Below, in pieces: positions 53,995-62,896 of a stretch of 64,000 nt of DNA. Both the position numbers and the translations under genes were made by a program. The first letter of the stretch is position 1. The number at the start of each line of letters is the position of its first letter. The notes beneath the pieces are model-generated. The model had not been told where the DNA came from and made no database searches. It saw only the letters and a list, made by a program, of their open reading frames with translations. Location of the stretch: NCBI RefSeq assembly GCF_030325625.1, contig NZ_JACAIS010000001.1, positions 682,001 through 746,000 on the forward strand, in the 5' to 3' direction. This stretch comes from Sphingobacterium sp. N143 (GTDB lineage: Bacteria > Bacteroidota > Bacteroidia > Sphingobacteriales > Sphingobacteriaceae).

Positions 53995-55996
53995 CAGAGC
54001 AATCAGGGCTGGCATTCCTGCGGAGTTGCCGCCTAAGGCAGACCGTGATCAAACCGTGAGTCACGCGCCTAAGCGAAAGAATATTCTTTCTAGAAATGAA
54101 GAAAAGCTGGCATTGCGGAATGCCCTCCGGTATTTTCCAGCATCATGGCATGCCGAATTGGCGATTGAGTTTTTGGCAGAACTTCGGGACTATGGACGGA
54201 TTTATATGTATCGTTTTAGACCCGAATATGCGATGTATGCACGTCCGATTGACAGCTATCCGGCAAAAAGCAGGCAAGCTGCGGCAATTATGCTGATGAT
54301 CCAGAATAATTTGGATCCAGCAGTAGCACAACATCCGCATGAATTAATTACCTATGGTGGAAATGGGGCTGTTTTTCAAAATTGGGCACAATATCTTGTT
54401 ACGATGCAATATCTCTCGCAGATGACAGATGAGGAGACCCTGCATATGTATAGCGGTCACCCCATGGGGATATTTCCTTCATCTGAATCGGCGCCAAGGG
54501 TAGTGGTCACCAATGGGATGATGATCCCCAATTATTCAAAACCGGATGACTGGGAGCGTTATAATGCTCTTGGTGTGACGCAATATGGGCAAATGACCGC
54601 AGGCTCCTATATGTATATAGGCCCACAGGGAATTGTTCACGGTACTACAATTACTGTGATGAATGCATTCCGACGGCAGCTTGCTGCTGGTGACAGTATC
54701 CAGGGGAAAGTGTTTCTGACGTCTGGTCTGGGAGGCATGAGCGGTGCGCAGCCCAAAGCAGGTAATATTGCAGGCTGTATTACCGTTTGTGCCGAAATTA
54801 ATCCGGCGGCAGCACAGAAAAGACATGAACAGGGCTGGGTAGATGTCTTGATTGATGATATCCATGAACTGGTCATCCAGGTGCGGCAAGCAATGGTTGA
54901 ACGGCGAACTGTTTCCTTCGCCTTTATTGGTAATGTCGTGGCCGTATGGGAGGCTTTTGACCAGGAAAAAATTGATGTCACCGTTGGTTCTGATCAGACA
55001 TCCCTGCATAACCCCTGGTCTGGCGGGTATTATCCGATGGACCTCACTTTTGAAGAGTCGAATGCTTTAATCGCCAATGATCCAGTGCGATTTAAGCAGC
55101 TTGTCCAGCAGACTTTAATTCGACATGTCGATGCTATTAATAAGCATGCTGCCAAAGGCACATATTTCTTTGACTATGGAAATGCATTTCTGCTGGAGAG
55201 CAGTCGGGCAGGAGCTGAGGTCGCTGGATTGGAAGAAGGGGAATTCCGGTATCCTTCTTACGTTCAGGATATTTTGGGGCCAATGTGCTTTGATTTCGGA
55301 TTCGGACCTTTTCGCTGGGTATGTACATCCGGCGAATCCACAGATTTGGAAGAAACGGATCGCATAGCTATCAGGGTATTAATGGAGCTCCAGGCAGTCG
55401 CCCCTGCGGAGATTCAACAGCAGATGCTCGACAATATCCAATGGATAAAGGAGGCTGGTCGGAATAAATTGGTTGTCGGATCACAAGCCCGTATTTTGTA
55501 TGCCGATTCCAATGGCCGTATAGCGCTGGCGAAAGCTTTTAATGAAGCGGTCCGAAACGGTAAATTGGCAGGACCAGTTGTGCTGGGTAGAGATCACCAT
55601 GATGTGAGTGGCACAGACTCGCCCTATCGTGAAACGAGCAATATTTACGATGGCAGTCAGTTTACTGCTGACATGGCCATCCATAACGTTATCGGGGATA
55701 GCTTTCGGGGAGCAACCTGGGTTTCCATCCATAATGGAGGAGGAGTCGGTTGGGGCGAAGTTATCAACGGCGGCTTTGGCATGCTGCTCGATGGCTCTTC
55801 CTCAGCAGATGCCAAGCTCGAAAAAATGCTGTATTTTGATGTGAATAATGGCATTGCCAGACGTGCCTGGGCAAGAAATAAAGAAGCAAATCAGGCGCTG
55901 GATAATGCCATGGCAAAAAATGCCAGACTGCAGGTTACCCGTTCGCAGTTGGTGGATGATATGCTTATTGAACAACTATTTAGTAAAGGAGAATGA
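53978..55996 (+). CDS. hutU: Urocanate hydratase (long form)
   Basis: 672 aa. NAD-dependent enzyme hydrating urocanate to imidazolone propionate. NAD-binding residues and landmarks include FLTSGLGGMSGAQPKAGNIA, TYGGNGAVFQNWAQYLV, HNGGGVGWGEVINGGFGMLL and DLEETDRIAIRV. It is the roughly 670-residue eukaryote-like form, not the roughly 555-residue form of Bacillus and Pseudomonas. Its start overlaps hutI by 17 nt and its stop overlaps hutG by 4 nt, so translation is coupled. Confidence 0.95.
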   Translation: MDSTFSRAIRAGIPAELPPKADRDQTVSHAPKRKNILSRNEEKLALRNALRYFPASWHAELAIEFLAELRDYGRIYMYRFRPEYAMYARPIDSYPAKSRQAAAIMLMIQNNLDPAVAQHPHELITYGGNGAVFQNWAQYLVTMQYLSQMTDEETLHMYSGHPMGIFPSSESAPRVVVTNGMMIPNYSKPDDWERYNALGVTQYGQMTAGSYMYIGPQGIVHGTTITVMNAFRRQLAAGDSIQGKVFLTSGLGGMSGAQPKAGNIAGCITVCAEINPAAAQKRHEQGWVDVLIDDIHELVIQVRQAMVERRTVSFAFIGNVVAVWEAFDQEKIDVTVGSDQTSLHNPWSGGYYPMDLTFEESNALIANDPVRFKQLVQQTLIRHVDAINKHAAKGTYFFDYGNAFLLESSRAGAEVAGLEEGEFRYPSYVQDILGPMCFDFGFGPFRWVCTSGESTDLEETDRIAIRVLMELQAVAPAEIQQQMLDNIQWIKEAGRNKLVVGSQARILYADSNGRIALAKAFNEAVRNGKLAGPVVLGRDHHDVSGTDSPYRETSNIYDGSQFTADMAIHNVIGDSFRGATWVSIHNGGGVGWGEVINGGFGMLLDGSSSADAKLEKMLYFDVNNGIARRAWARNKEANQALDNAMAKNARLQVTRSQLVDDMLIEQLFSKGE

Positions 55997-56982
55997 GTTT
56001 TATGTTAAATCAAACCGATCTGTACAGCAGTGCCGATACGGGGAACTGGAAAGGACGCATGGATGGTCAGGATAAAGATTGGCTGCGTTGGCATCAGCAG
56101 ATCGACTGTGTGAACCTCCATGGGAATACAGATCTTGAGCATTCGGTCACGTTTCTGGGCTTTTGTAGCGATGAAGGAGTTGCTCGTAATCAGGGACGGG
56201 TGGGAGCTATTGAAGGACCAATGGCATTGCGTTCTATTTTGGCCAATCTCCCTGTTCATTTTTCAGATGAAGTTAGGCTTAAAGATGCAGGTGATATTTT
56301 AGTGAAAAATAATAATTTAGAGCTTTCTCAAATGGCATTGGGAAAGGCTCTTGCCCACATTTTGAATCAAGGTGGATTTCCTGTGGTGTTGGGGGGCGGG
56401 CACGAGGTGACTTACGGCCATTATTTGGGGATCAGGGAATTTTTACAGCATACAAACAGTCAAGTAGGGATTATTAATCTAGATGCCCATTTGGATATGC
56501 GTGAATGGCCTGAAGGAAAGGGCAATTCGGGCACTGGTTTTTATCAGATCGCGCAAGATCAGATGGCTGCCGGGGAAAAGTTTCATTATTTGGCCATGGG
56601 CATCCAGGAAATCAGTAATACCCAAGGGCTTATCAATTATGCGAAGGCCAAGGGGGTGCAGATCATCGATCGAGAAGCTATCGTCTCCAGCAGGTTCAAT
56701 AGTATCCGTAAACAGATTGAGGCTTTTGCAAAAGAGGTAGACTACGTTTATTTGACCATTGATCTCGATGTTTTTGCAGCCCCATATGCTCCAGGTGTGA
56801 GTGCACCAGCCTTTAATGGCATCATTCCAGATGAGCTGTTTTTTAGCCTGTACGATGTGATCCTGCAACTTCCCAATTTAAAGTCAGTGGACTTGGCCGA
56901 ATTAAATCCCACGTTTGATATTGATGCCCGGACAGCTAAACTAGCTGCAGATCTTATTTTTAAACTTTTAAAGCGTTTTTAG
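55993..56982 (+). CDS. hutG: Formimidoylglutamase
   Basis: 329 aa, ureohydrolase fold. Hydrolyses N-formimidoyl-L-glutamate to glutamate and formamide. Metal sites: GGGHEVTYGHY, NLDAHLDMR and LTIDLDVF. The start ATGA overlaps the hutU stop. Closes the hut operon, completing histidine to glutamate. It is distinct in sequence from the arginase at 5432-6397. Followed by the hairpin at 57037-57076. Confidence 0.92.
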   Translation: MSFMLNQTDLYSSADTGNWKGRMDGQDKDWLRWHQQIDCVNLHGNTDLEHSVTFLGFCSDEGVARNQGRVGAIEGPMALRSILANLPVHFSDEVRLKDAGDILVKNNNLELSQMALGKALAHILNQGGFPVVLGGGHEVTYGHYLGIREFLQHTNSQVGIINLDAHLDMREWPEGKGNSGTGFYQIAQDQMAAGEKFHYLAMGIQEISNTQGLINYAKAKGVQIIDREAIVSSRFNSIRKQIEAFAKEVDYVYLTIDLDVFAAPYAPGVSAPAFNGIIPDELFFSLYDVILQLPNLKSVDLAELNPTFDIDARTAKLAADLIFKLLKRF

Positions 56983-57036
56983 TTAATATTGACTTTAATA
57001 TTGTGTTGTTATCTGTTTTATTCACATTGTTTTATC

Positions 57037-57076
57037 GTTAGGCAGTATTTAAAAGGAAATCAAAATACTGCCTAAC
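57037..57076. terminator. Hairpin between hutG and acetyltransferase genes
   Basis: Perfect 14-bp stem GTTAGGCAGTATTT/AAATACTGCCTAAC with a 12-nt loop, between convergent genes. There is no T-run, so termination may be factor-assisted. Confidence 0.6.
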
Positions 57077-57092
57077 AGCATATGGCATGCGC

Positions 57093-57374
57093 TTAGAAAA
57101 GCACATCTGCAATTTCAGGCTCTTTGTCAAAAACTGATTTTGCAAATGGACATAGTGGTAGAATTTTCAGGTGCTCCTTTCGTGCGAAAGCCACTGCCGC
57201 CATGAGCATTTGTCTTCCTAAACCTTTGCCTGTGTAGTTTTCGCTAACCTCAGTATGGTCAATAATGAATTTTGTTGGACCAGCCCAAGTATACGTCATC
57301 TGTGCAACTGACCTTTCCTGATCCATCACTTCAAAGCTACCATGCTTTTCTTCGTTTTTATGTACTACTTCCAT
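57093..57374 (-). CDS. GNAT-like N-acetyltransferase (YjdJ type)
   Basis: 93 aa. Short GNAT domain with the acetyl-CoA loop NYTGKGLGRQMLMAAVAFAR and the conserved end LPLCPFAKSVFDKEPEIADV. Cytoplasmic, substrate unknown. Single gene convergent with hutG. Confidence 0.88.
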   Translation of the reverse strand: MEVVHKNEEKHGSFEVMDQERSVAQMTYTWAGPTKFIIDHTEVSENYTGKGLGRQMLMAAVAFARKEHLKILPLCPFAKSVFDKEPEIADVLF

Positions 57375-57570
57375 CGATGATAAAATTTAATGTATAACAT
57401 AGTGCAAAATAAAAAAAACTACTGAACCAACCTACCTGTACTGTTGATCCATACACATATGGTTAAAAATTGACTGAATTATAACAGTGTCTGCCTTTGT
57501 AATAAATCTGTTGTCAGTATTCACCGAGTTAAATAATATTGTATATTGACACAGTAATAGAACTTTCTAT

Positions 57571-57629
57571 TTTTCATAATTTAGGTTAATAATTGGTATC
57601 CCCATACTGTGTACAGTTTGGGGATTTTT
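57571..57629 (+). ncRNA. Candidate small RNA, repeat copy 1
   Basis: The 27 nt at 57571-57597 are identical to 59321-59347. A hairpin follows at once: ATCCCCA (57598-57604), with inner ACTG/CAGT, and TGGGGAT (57619-57625), then TTTTAATT. A conserved leader joined to a terminator hairpin suggests a short noncoding transcript. No coding frame in this interval. Promoter not identified. Confidence 0.45.
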
Positions 57630-57686
57630 AATTGGACTGTAAGTCTGCTGCTGATTGCTATGTGCAAAACACAAAAAAAGATATTG

Positions 57687-57712
57687 ATATACTAAAAATG
57701 TTAGTATATTTG
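57687..57712 (+). promoter_or_regulatory. Promoter and operator of the exonuclease/GIY-YIG gene
   Basis: ATATACTAA-N5-TTAGTATAT (57687-57709), a perfect 9-bp dyad. TATATTTG at 57705-57712 is the -7 box and overlaps the right arm; GAGGAG at 57716-57721 is the ribosome site before ATG 57728. This arrangement suits repression. Confidence 0.6.
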
Positions 57713-57727
57713 TTCTGAGGAGCTATT

Positions 57728-59182
57728 ATGGATAGAAGTAAAAAACAGGAGTTTGCCATTGTGGACATCGAGACCACAGGTGGGAATGCAAAGTCGAGCC
57801 GAATTACAGAGATCGCCATTGTTATCCATGATGGTAACCAAGTTTTGGGCCGTTGGGAAACTTTGGTAAATCCTGGGAAGGATATTCCTAATTCTATTTT
57901 TGCACTTACTGGCATTGACAATGATATGGTCAAGGACGCGCCATTGTTTGAAGAAGTGGCGGAACATGTTTACAGTTTATTAAAGGATCGAATTTTTGTT
58001 GCCCATAACGTGAATTTTGACTATTCTTTTGTCCGTTTTCAATTGCAAGAAGCGGGAATAGAATGGTCATCCATCAAATTGTGCACGGTACGTTATGCAC
58101 GAAAAATAAGACCAGGCCTACTATCGTATAGCTTGGGCCGTTTGTGTGATTATCTGGATATACCGATCGAAAATCGACATCGGGCAGGAGGGGACGCCGA
58201 TGCTACTGCTATTCTCTTTGCCTATCTGCGCGCCTTGGACACAGAACAGATTTTTCAAGACATGATCAAGCACAAGTCTATTGAACAACGGTTTCCACCC
58301 AATTTGAATCTCAAGGAGTTTGAACAACTTCCGCATGAGCCTGGCGTTTATTATTTTCATAATCAAGCGGGCCGGGTTATTTACGTTGGAAAAGCAGTAA
58401 ATATTAAGAAGCGGGTGCTGTCTCATTTCACGGGCAACAATATTCAGGCACAAAGGCAGCACTTTTTAAAAGAAATCTATCATATAAGCTATGAGTATTG
58501 TGGTACTGAATTGATGTCCTTATTGTTGGAATGTGCAGAGATAAAAAGGTTATGGCCTAAATACAATAGAGCACTGAAGCGGTACGAGCCCAAATTTGGT
58601 CTATTTTGCTATGAGGACCAAAATGGATACCTGCATTTGGCCATTGATAAAATAAACAGGGGCCAGGATTGTCTTCAGTTATTTCAGCGGGAATATGATG
58701 CTATTCAATTGTTGCAGTCACTCATGCGCACAGGAGATATCTGTCCCTATTTTTGTCAATTTGGCAGTGCCAGTTTGGCGACAAAATCGGTCCGAAACAG
58801 CCCACTGCCAGATAGAGAGTTGCATAATACACGCGTGGAAAGATGTATTGATCAATGGTTGCAGCAGCGCCCTTCCTATGTACTCCTTGACAAAGGAAGG
58901 AATGCCGAAGAAAAAAGTTGTATTGTGGTGAAGGATGGACATTTTTATGGGATGGGGTATATTGATCAATATTGTCAGTGGAATGATATTGAGGATATCA
59001 GTATGCAAGTAAAAACCTACCAAAGCAATCATTATATGATGGAATTAATTAGGCAGACAGCAGAAAGATATCCGGATAAAGTGTGTTTTTTTGCAAAAGA
59101 TACCATAGGTCAAAGGGTGGCGGCAGAAGCTGAATCATCTTATGACAGAAGGGCCGAACATAGTCTGTTTCATGCCTGGTGA
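57728..59182 (+). CDS. DEDDh exonuclease fused to UvrC-like GIY-YIG nuclease
   Basis: 484 aa. N-terminal DnaQ-like 3'-5' exonuclease (about 1-165) with FAIVDIETTGG, NVNFDYSFV and HRAGGDADAT (HxxxxD). A GIY-YIG domain follows (about 200-290): EPGVYYFHNQAGRVIYVGKA and VNIKKRVLSHF, as in UvrC and Cho. The remaining C-terminus has no catalytic motif I recognise. It resembles the exonuclease/Cho fusions known in several bacteria, which act in DNA repair. Strong ribosome site and promoter with an operator (57687-57709). Flanked by the two copies of the 27-nt repeat. Confidence 0.88.
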   Translation: MDRSKKQEFAIVDIETTGGNAKSSRITEIAIVIHDGNQVLGRWETLVNPGKDIPNSIFALTGIDNDMVKDAPLFEEVAEHVYSLLKDRIFVAHNVNFDYSFVRFQLQEAGIEWSSIKLCTVRYARKIRPGLLSYSLGRLCDYLDIPIENRHRAGGDADATAILFAYLRALDTEQIFQDMIKHKSIEQRFPPNLNLKEFEQLPHEPGVYYFHNQAGRVIYVGKAVNIKKRVLSHFTGNNIQAQRQHFLKEIYHISYEYCGTELMSLLLECAEIKRLWPKYNRALKRYEPKFGLFCYEDQNGYLHLAIDKINRGQDCLQLFQREYDAIQLLQSLMRTGDICPYFCQFGSASLATKSVRNSPLPDRELHNTRVERCIDQWLQQRPSYVLLDKGRNAEEKSCIVVKDGHFYGMGYIDQYCQWNDIEDISMQVKTYQSNHYMMELIRQTAERYPDKVCFFAKDTIGQRVAAEAESSYDRRAEHSLFHAW

Positions 59183-59320
59183 TGGCTAGGTTAGAAAGAG
59201 TCAAAGAAGCAGTTCGTCATATCAATCTCAGTAATCTGTTAAATAAATGTGAAAAGGAAGTTTGCTTTTATTTTTGGTCTAATAGTTGAAATAATCTAGA
59301 TGTAGAATATTTAAAAAGAC

Positions 59321-59390
59321 TTTTCATAATTTAGGTTAATAATTGGTTAGTTAAGACCTGGGGCTCCCAACCTCAGGTCTTCTTTTTTTT
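59321..59390 (+). ncRNA. Candidate small RNA, repeat copy 2
   Basis: The same 27-nt sequence as 57571-57597 (59321-59347), then a terminator: AAGACCTG (59353-59360)/CAGGTCTT (59374-59381) with extra inner pairs, and T-run to 59390. Same order (conserved block, then terminator hairpin of different sequence) as copy 1. Confidence 0.45.
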
Positions 59391-59694
59391 GGGAACCTGA
59401 CGTGATTTTACTGTTTTTTTTACATCTTCTAGTTGATTAAAGGCATACCTATTTTATAATTCAATGGGCTGTTTTGACCGCTATATCCATTTTAGGTTAC
59501 TCAGGTTTCTATTGTAATGTTTTAGCTGTCAGTGTCTTGTGTTTTGTCCCCCTTTTGTCCCCCTCATTTTTTTCTCTGACGGGTTAATTTCAGCTACTTT
59601 AGTTACTGCATACTGTAACAGCGGAATTAGTAAACAAAGGATGGGGCGTTTTCTAAAAGTAGCTACGGTATATCTTATCCATATCTTTATATAT

Positions 59695-59721
59695 AAAAGG
59701 GCCTTAAGGCCCTTTTTTTAT
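59695..59721 (+). terminator. Perfect palindromic terminator in the gene-poor region
   Basis: AAAAGGGCCTT/AAGGCCCTTTT at 59695-59716, followed by TTTT. It has no gene directly upstream, so it implies an unannotated plus-strand transcript. Confidence 0.6.
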
Positions 59722-59957
59722 GATCGTAAATGGTCTATGCAAATTCAATCTACCAGCGCCATGTGCCAGCGAGTAGGTTGTGAATGTTGCAGCTTTAGCA
59801 TAAATAGGTGCATTTCTTTGAGTTATGGGAGTTGTTTAATAGTTAATCTCAGCTAGACTGCCATTCTTTACCATCAGCCGGTTTTCAGTAGTTCAATAGC
59901 ACGTACATAGTACTATTCAAGTATATTTTTCTACGTACTGAAATAGTACTATATCTG

Positions 59958-60026
59958 TACTTCATCAATACTTGACAAGTACTTCATCAGTACTTGACAA
60001 GTGCTTCCATCTGTACGGGATGACAG
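59958..60026 (+). repeat. 22-nt tandem repeats
   Basis: Units at 59958-59979 and 59980-60001 differ at one position (TACTTCATCA[A/G]TACTTGACAAG); a third, degenerate unit follows at 60002-60026. TAGTACTAT occurs twice just upstream (about 59908 and 59945). The block is not flanked by genes it could code for; protein-binding sites are the simplest reading. Confidence 0.7.
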
Positions 60027-60172
60027 CCGTACCAAAATATGGCTAGCGAAGACGTTCATAAAGCCTGTTATTTTTAACTTTTATACTGCAAATATTTCTT
60101 TATACTAAAAGTGTGTAAACATGATAAAGCGATACGCATCACCATGGCCTTAATAGGGACCTATGCAATCAT

Positions 60173-60208
60173 AAAAAAAAGCATCCAATTTTTTGGATGC
60201 TTTTTTTT
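60173..60208. terminator. Intrinsic terminator of the LOG-family gene
   Basis: Stem AAAAAAAAGCATCCAA/TTGGATGCTTTTTTTT, 16 bp, TTTT loop, T-runs both ways; 24 nt after the LOG gene stop. Confidence 0.9.
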
Positions 60209-60232
60209 GATATGTTATTGAATACTCGACTA

Positions 60233-60943
60233 TTAGAAGTTTGGCTTCAATAAATATTTATCATAGAAACGGAAAATATGGTCAGCAGCTTCTTCAGCTG
60301 TATCGACGATACGGTAAAGCTTCAAATCTTCCTCACTGATATACTTGTTTGACAGCATCGTATTTTGCACCCAATCCATCAGGCCTTTCCAGTATTCGGA
60401 ACCGACCAATACAATTGGGAACCGGGCAATCTTGCCTGTTTGTATCAATGTAATCGCTTCAAAGAGTTCATCCATGGTTCCAAAGCCACCTGGCATCACG
60501 ATATAGCCCTGAGAGTATTTCATGAACATGACTTTTCTGACAAAGAAATATTTAAATTCTAATAATTTGTCTCTGTCTATATATTTGTTGTGAAATTGTT
60601 CAAAGGGTAATTCTATATTGAGCCCCACAGACTTGCCTCCAGATTCATGGGCACCTTTATTTGCTGCCTCCATGATGCCTGGACCACCACCCGAAATAAT
60701 ACCATAACCGCGCTCGGTCAATAGCGCTGCTATGTCTACGGCCATCTGATAGTATTTATGTTCGCGGGGTGTACGTGCCGAACCAAAGATCGATACGCAA
60801 GGGCCGATTTTAGCTAACTTTTCAAATCCATCCACAAACTCCGACATGACTTTAAAGATCTGCCATGAGTCCTTTACCTTAATTTCCTGCCAAGTTTTAT
60901 TCTCAAATGCACGGATAATTTTATCTTCTTTTGTAATGTCCAT
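60233..60943 (-). CDS. LOG family protein (TIGR00730-type)
   Basis: 236 aa. Rossmann-like fold with GGGPGIMEAANKGAHESGGK and PGGFGTMDELFEAITLIQTG, the PGGxGTxxE motif of nucleotide monophosphate phosphoribohydrolases. The N-terminal extension is as in TIGR00730 family members once called lysine decarboxylases. Cytoplasmic; probably removes ribose phosphate from a nucleotide. Physiological substrate unclear. Confidence 0.9.
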   Translation of the reverse strand: MDITKEDKIIRAFENKTWQEIKVKDSWQIFKVMSEFVDGFEKLAKIGPCVSIFGSARTPREHKYYQMAVDIAALLTERGYGIISGGGPGIMEAANKGAHESGGKSVGLNIELPFEQFHNKYIDRDKLLEFKYFFVRKVMFMKYSQGYIVMPGGFGTMDELFEAITLIQTGKIARFPIVLVGSEYWKGLMDWVQNTMLSNKYISEEDLKLYRIVDTAEEAADHIFRFYDKYLLKPNF

Positions 60944-61052
60944 ATAGTACTTTATACATTAAATATCTAATACACCTTTTTTCAAAAAGGAATACAATAT
61001 AGCTATTTTTTTAAAACTAGTTACTCTTTGCGATTATTCTTACATTTGCATT

Positions 61053-61667
61053 ATGAATTTTTCTTCTAAACTTCTTGAAAATGCTGTTGCAGAATTCGGT
61101 AGATTACCAGGGGTGGGACAAAAGACTGCATTAAGACTGGTGTTGCATCTTTTGAAGCAATCTGATGCTGATGTAGCCCGTTTTACAGCGTCTCTGGACC
61201 GATTGAAGGAAGATATACAGTATTGTCAGGAATGCTTTAATATTTCGGATCATACCACCTGTGAGATCTGTGCTTCCTTTAAACGGGACAAAAGTCTCAT
61301 TTGTGTGGTGGAAGATACCCGTGATGTCATGGCTATTGAAAATACCAATTCCTACCAGGGGGTATATCATGTTTTAGGAGGGCTCATTTCGCCCATGGAT
61401 GGGGTAGGCCCTGCGGATCTGAAAATCGAAGGATTGATCAATCGCGTTCAACGGGGTGAAGTAGAAGAAATTATTTTGGCTTTATCGGCTACCATGGAGG
61501 GAGATACAACCATATTTTACCTCTACCGTAAATTGCGTGAGTTTAATGTGAAGATCACCACAATAGCACGTGGGATTGCATTTGGTGGCGAACTGGAATA
61601 TGTTGATGAACTAACTTTAGGAAGGTCGATTGCCACACGGGTACCTTATGAGCGTCATGTCGGTTAA
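61053..61667 (+). CDS. recR: Recombination mediator protein RecR
   Basis: 204 aa. Helix-hairpin-helix FGRLPGVGQKTALRLVLHLL, zinc finger CQECFNISDHTTCEIC, and Toprim domain starting LICVVEDTRDVMAIE. RecR forms a ring clamp and with RecO loads RecA on gaps. Full length. Convergent with the MpaB-like gene, overlapping by 4 nt. TTTGCATTATG precedes the start. Confidence 0.96.
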   Translation: MNFSSKLLENAVAEFGRLPGVGQKTALRLVLHLLKQSDADVARFTASLDRLKEDIQYCQECFNISDHTTCEICASFKRDKSLICVVEDTRDVMAIENTNSYQGVYHVLGGLISPMDGVGPADLKIEGLINRVQRGEVEEIILALSATMEGDTTIFYLYRKLREFNVKITTIARGIAFGGELEYVDELTLGRSIATRVPYERHVG

Positions 61668-62875
61668 TTATAGGTCAAATAGATCTGCTTAACATGTTCG
61701 TGAACTTTTCTGCCTTTTATGATTTGCTTCTGCCTCCATGTAGGTTCTGTGATGCGGCTGTTAGCCCGTTTATTCTTGAGGATATTGAAATAAGCAATTT
61801 GTCCAATTATAGTTTTTCCCAGTCCCAGCAAATTACAGGAATACCGCCCCAAGAGGTGATTGTTATAATACAGATGGATTTCCCGCATGAGTCTTCGACC
61901 AAATTTAGACCTTGGATAAGCTGCGTCTACGGGCTCTTCCATGAGCGCCTGAGCCAGTGCTATGCTATCCTCATCACCCCCTTTTTGGGTCATGGTCCAG
62001 TAATACAATGCCTTGATCGCCTCCTCCTCAGAGTCAGGTAAAAAGTCCGCCGGGATACCAAGCAGTGTCCCAATGTATTTCCAAAGGTGGAATAGCCCTT
62101 CCTTTTCTTCTTTTAATATCTTGAATTTCATCTGCTTCAATCCTATTAGGTAAACTAAAGAAAAACCTAAATTCGTGGCCAACATATCCCAGGTATTCAG
62201 CGGAATTCCCCACTTGTTTATTTTCCATCCCCCATATTTGAGCAGGTTTAACCGGGCGAATGAATGTATACAGCGGGTCATGAGTATAGCTTCAATGCCA
62301 ATGCCTCCTTCTTTTAGGGCATTGTCGCCGGTGATATCCACCCAAAAAGTAACGGTTTCCGTTAGGCGCTTCACAGCCCCCTTTTTTAATGCTCCCGTAA
62401 AGATCAGCGGTTTATTGATCGCACTCGATTCATATCCGCCCATTAAGCAATAATCCCGTAATACAATTAGCCCGGATAGACCTGATCGCTGACTGATCGC
62501 AACGCCCTGTTGTAATTTATTCCAGTCCAGCCATGCAGGTTCCAGCGGTAACCTAGCGATGAAATCCGAAATTAAGCTTTTGTAGAGATCTGGGACGGAT
62601 TTCCCTTGCAAATAATCAGCAATGAATTGCTGCCCCTGGGTAAAGCCTATTTTTAAATGTAAATTCTTAACAAGTTGGTCGCAGCTGTCATCGCTTTGAT
62701 ACAATAAGGGAATCAATTTGTTAGCGTCAGACAGTACAGGTTTTTCTGTTAGTTTATCCAACAAAGACGCACCGATACCTTTTGTCCAATAGTATTGGAA
62801 AGCAGTGCGGTTGATTTCATAACGTTCAGGAATTTGCATATTTGAAAGAAAGGTATTAACACTGATAGGTTGCAT
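61664..62875 (-). CDS. MpaB/rubber-oxygenase-like DUF2236 protein
   Basis: 403 aa, soluble. FYWTKGIGASLLDKL-like YYWTKGIGASLLDKLTEK and the central segment LMTRCIHSFARLNLLKYGGW match the ER-bound oxygenase/latex-clearing protein catalytic family. TNLGFSLVYLIGLKQMKFKI follows. Members oxidise lipids or isoprenoids, or are of unknown role. Its end overlaps recR by 4 nt. No signal peptide. Confidence 0.8.
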   Translation of the reverse strand: MQPISVNTFLSNMQIPERYEINRTAFQYYWTKGIGASLLDKLTEKPVLSDANKLIPLLYQSDDSCDQLVKNLHLKIGFTQGQQFIADYLQGKSVPDLYKSLISDFIARLPLEPAWLDWNKLQQGVAISQRSGLSGLIVLRDYCLMGGYESSAINKPLIFTGALKKGAVKRLTETVTFWVDITGDNALKEGGIGIEAILMTRCIHSFARLNLLKYGGWKINKWGIPLNTWDMLATNLGFSLVYLIGLKQMKFKILKEEKEGLFHLWKYIGTLLGIPADFLPDSEEEAIKALYYWTMTQKGGDEDSIALAQALMEEPVDAAYPRSKFGRRLMREIHLYYNNHLLGRYSCNLLGLGKTIIGQIAYFNILKNKRANSRITEPTWRQKQIIKGRKVHEHVKQIYLTYN

Positions 62876-62896
62876 TTATTTCCATATTTACCCAAA

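Larger units (their letters stand above)
59183..60232. other. Gene-poor region of about 1 kb
   Basis: Contains the second small-RNA-like repeat (59321-59390), a perfect tandem 11-nt repeat TTTTGTCCCCC (59542-59552 and 59553-59563), a terminator-like palindrome (59695-59721), a 22-nt tandem repeat block (59958-60026) and the LOG-gene terminator (60173-60208). No convincing coding frame; a 105-codon plus-strand frame at 59539 is rejected. Confidence 0.55.

Noticed and set aside
54536..55009. Minus-strand frames inside hutU and the other hut genes
   Set aside because: Shadows of strong plus-strand genes with recognised motifs.
59542..59563. Tandem TTTTGTCCCCC as a mobile-element end
   Set aside because: Only an 11-nt duplication; no recombinase gene or second border was found.
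59539..59856. 105-codon plus-strand frame in the gene-poor region
   Set aside because: Composition is not protein-like, no ribosome site, and it runs through a terminator hairpin (59695-59721).
59958..60026. CRISPR array
   Set aside because: Repeats are directly adjacent with no spacers, and no cas gene is present.
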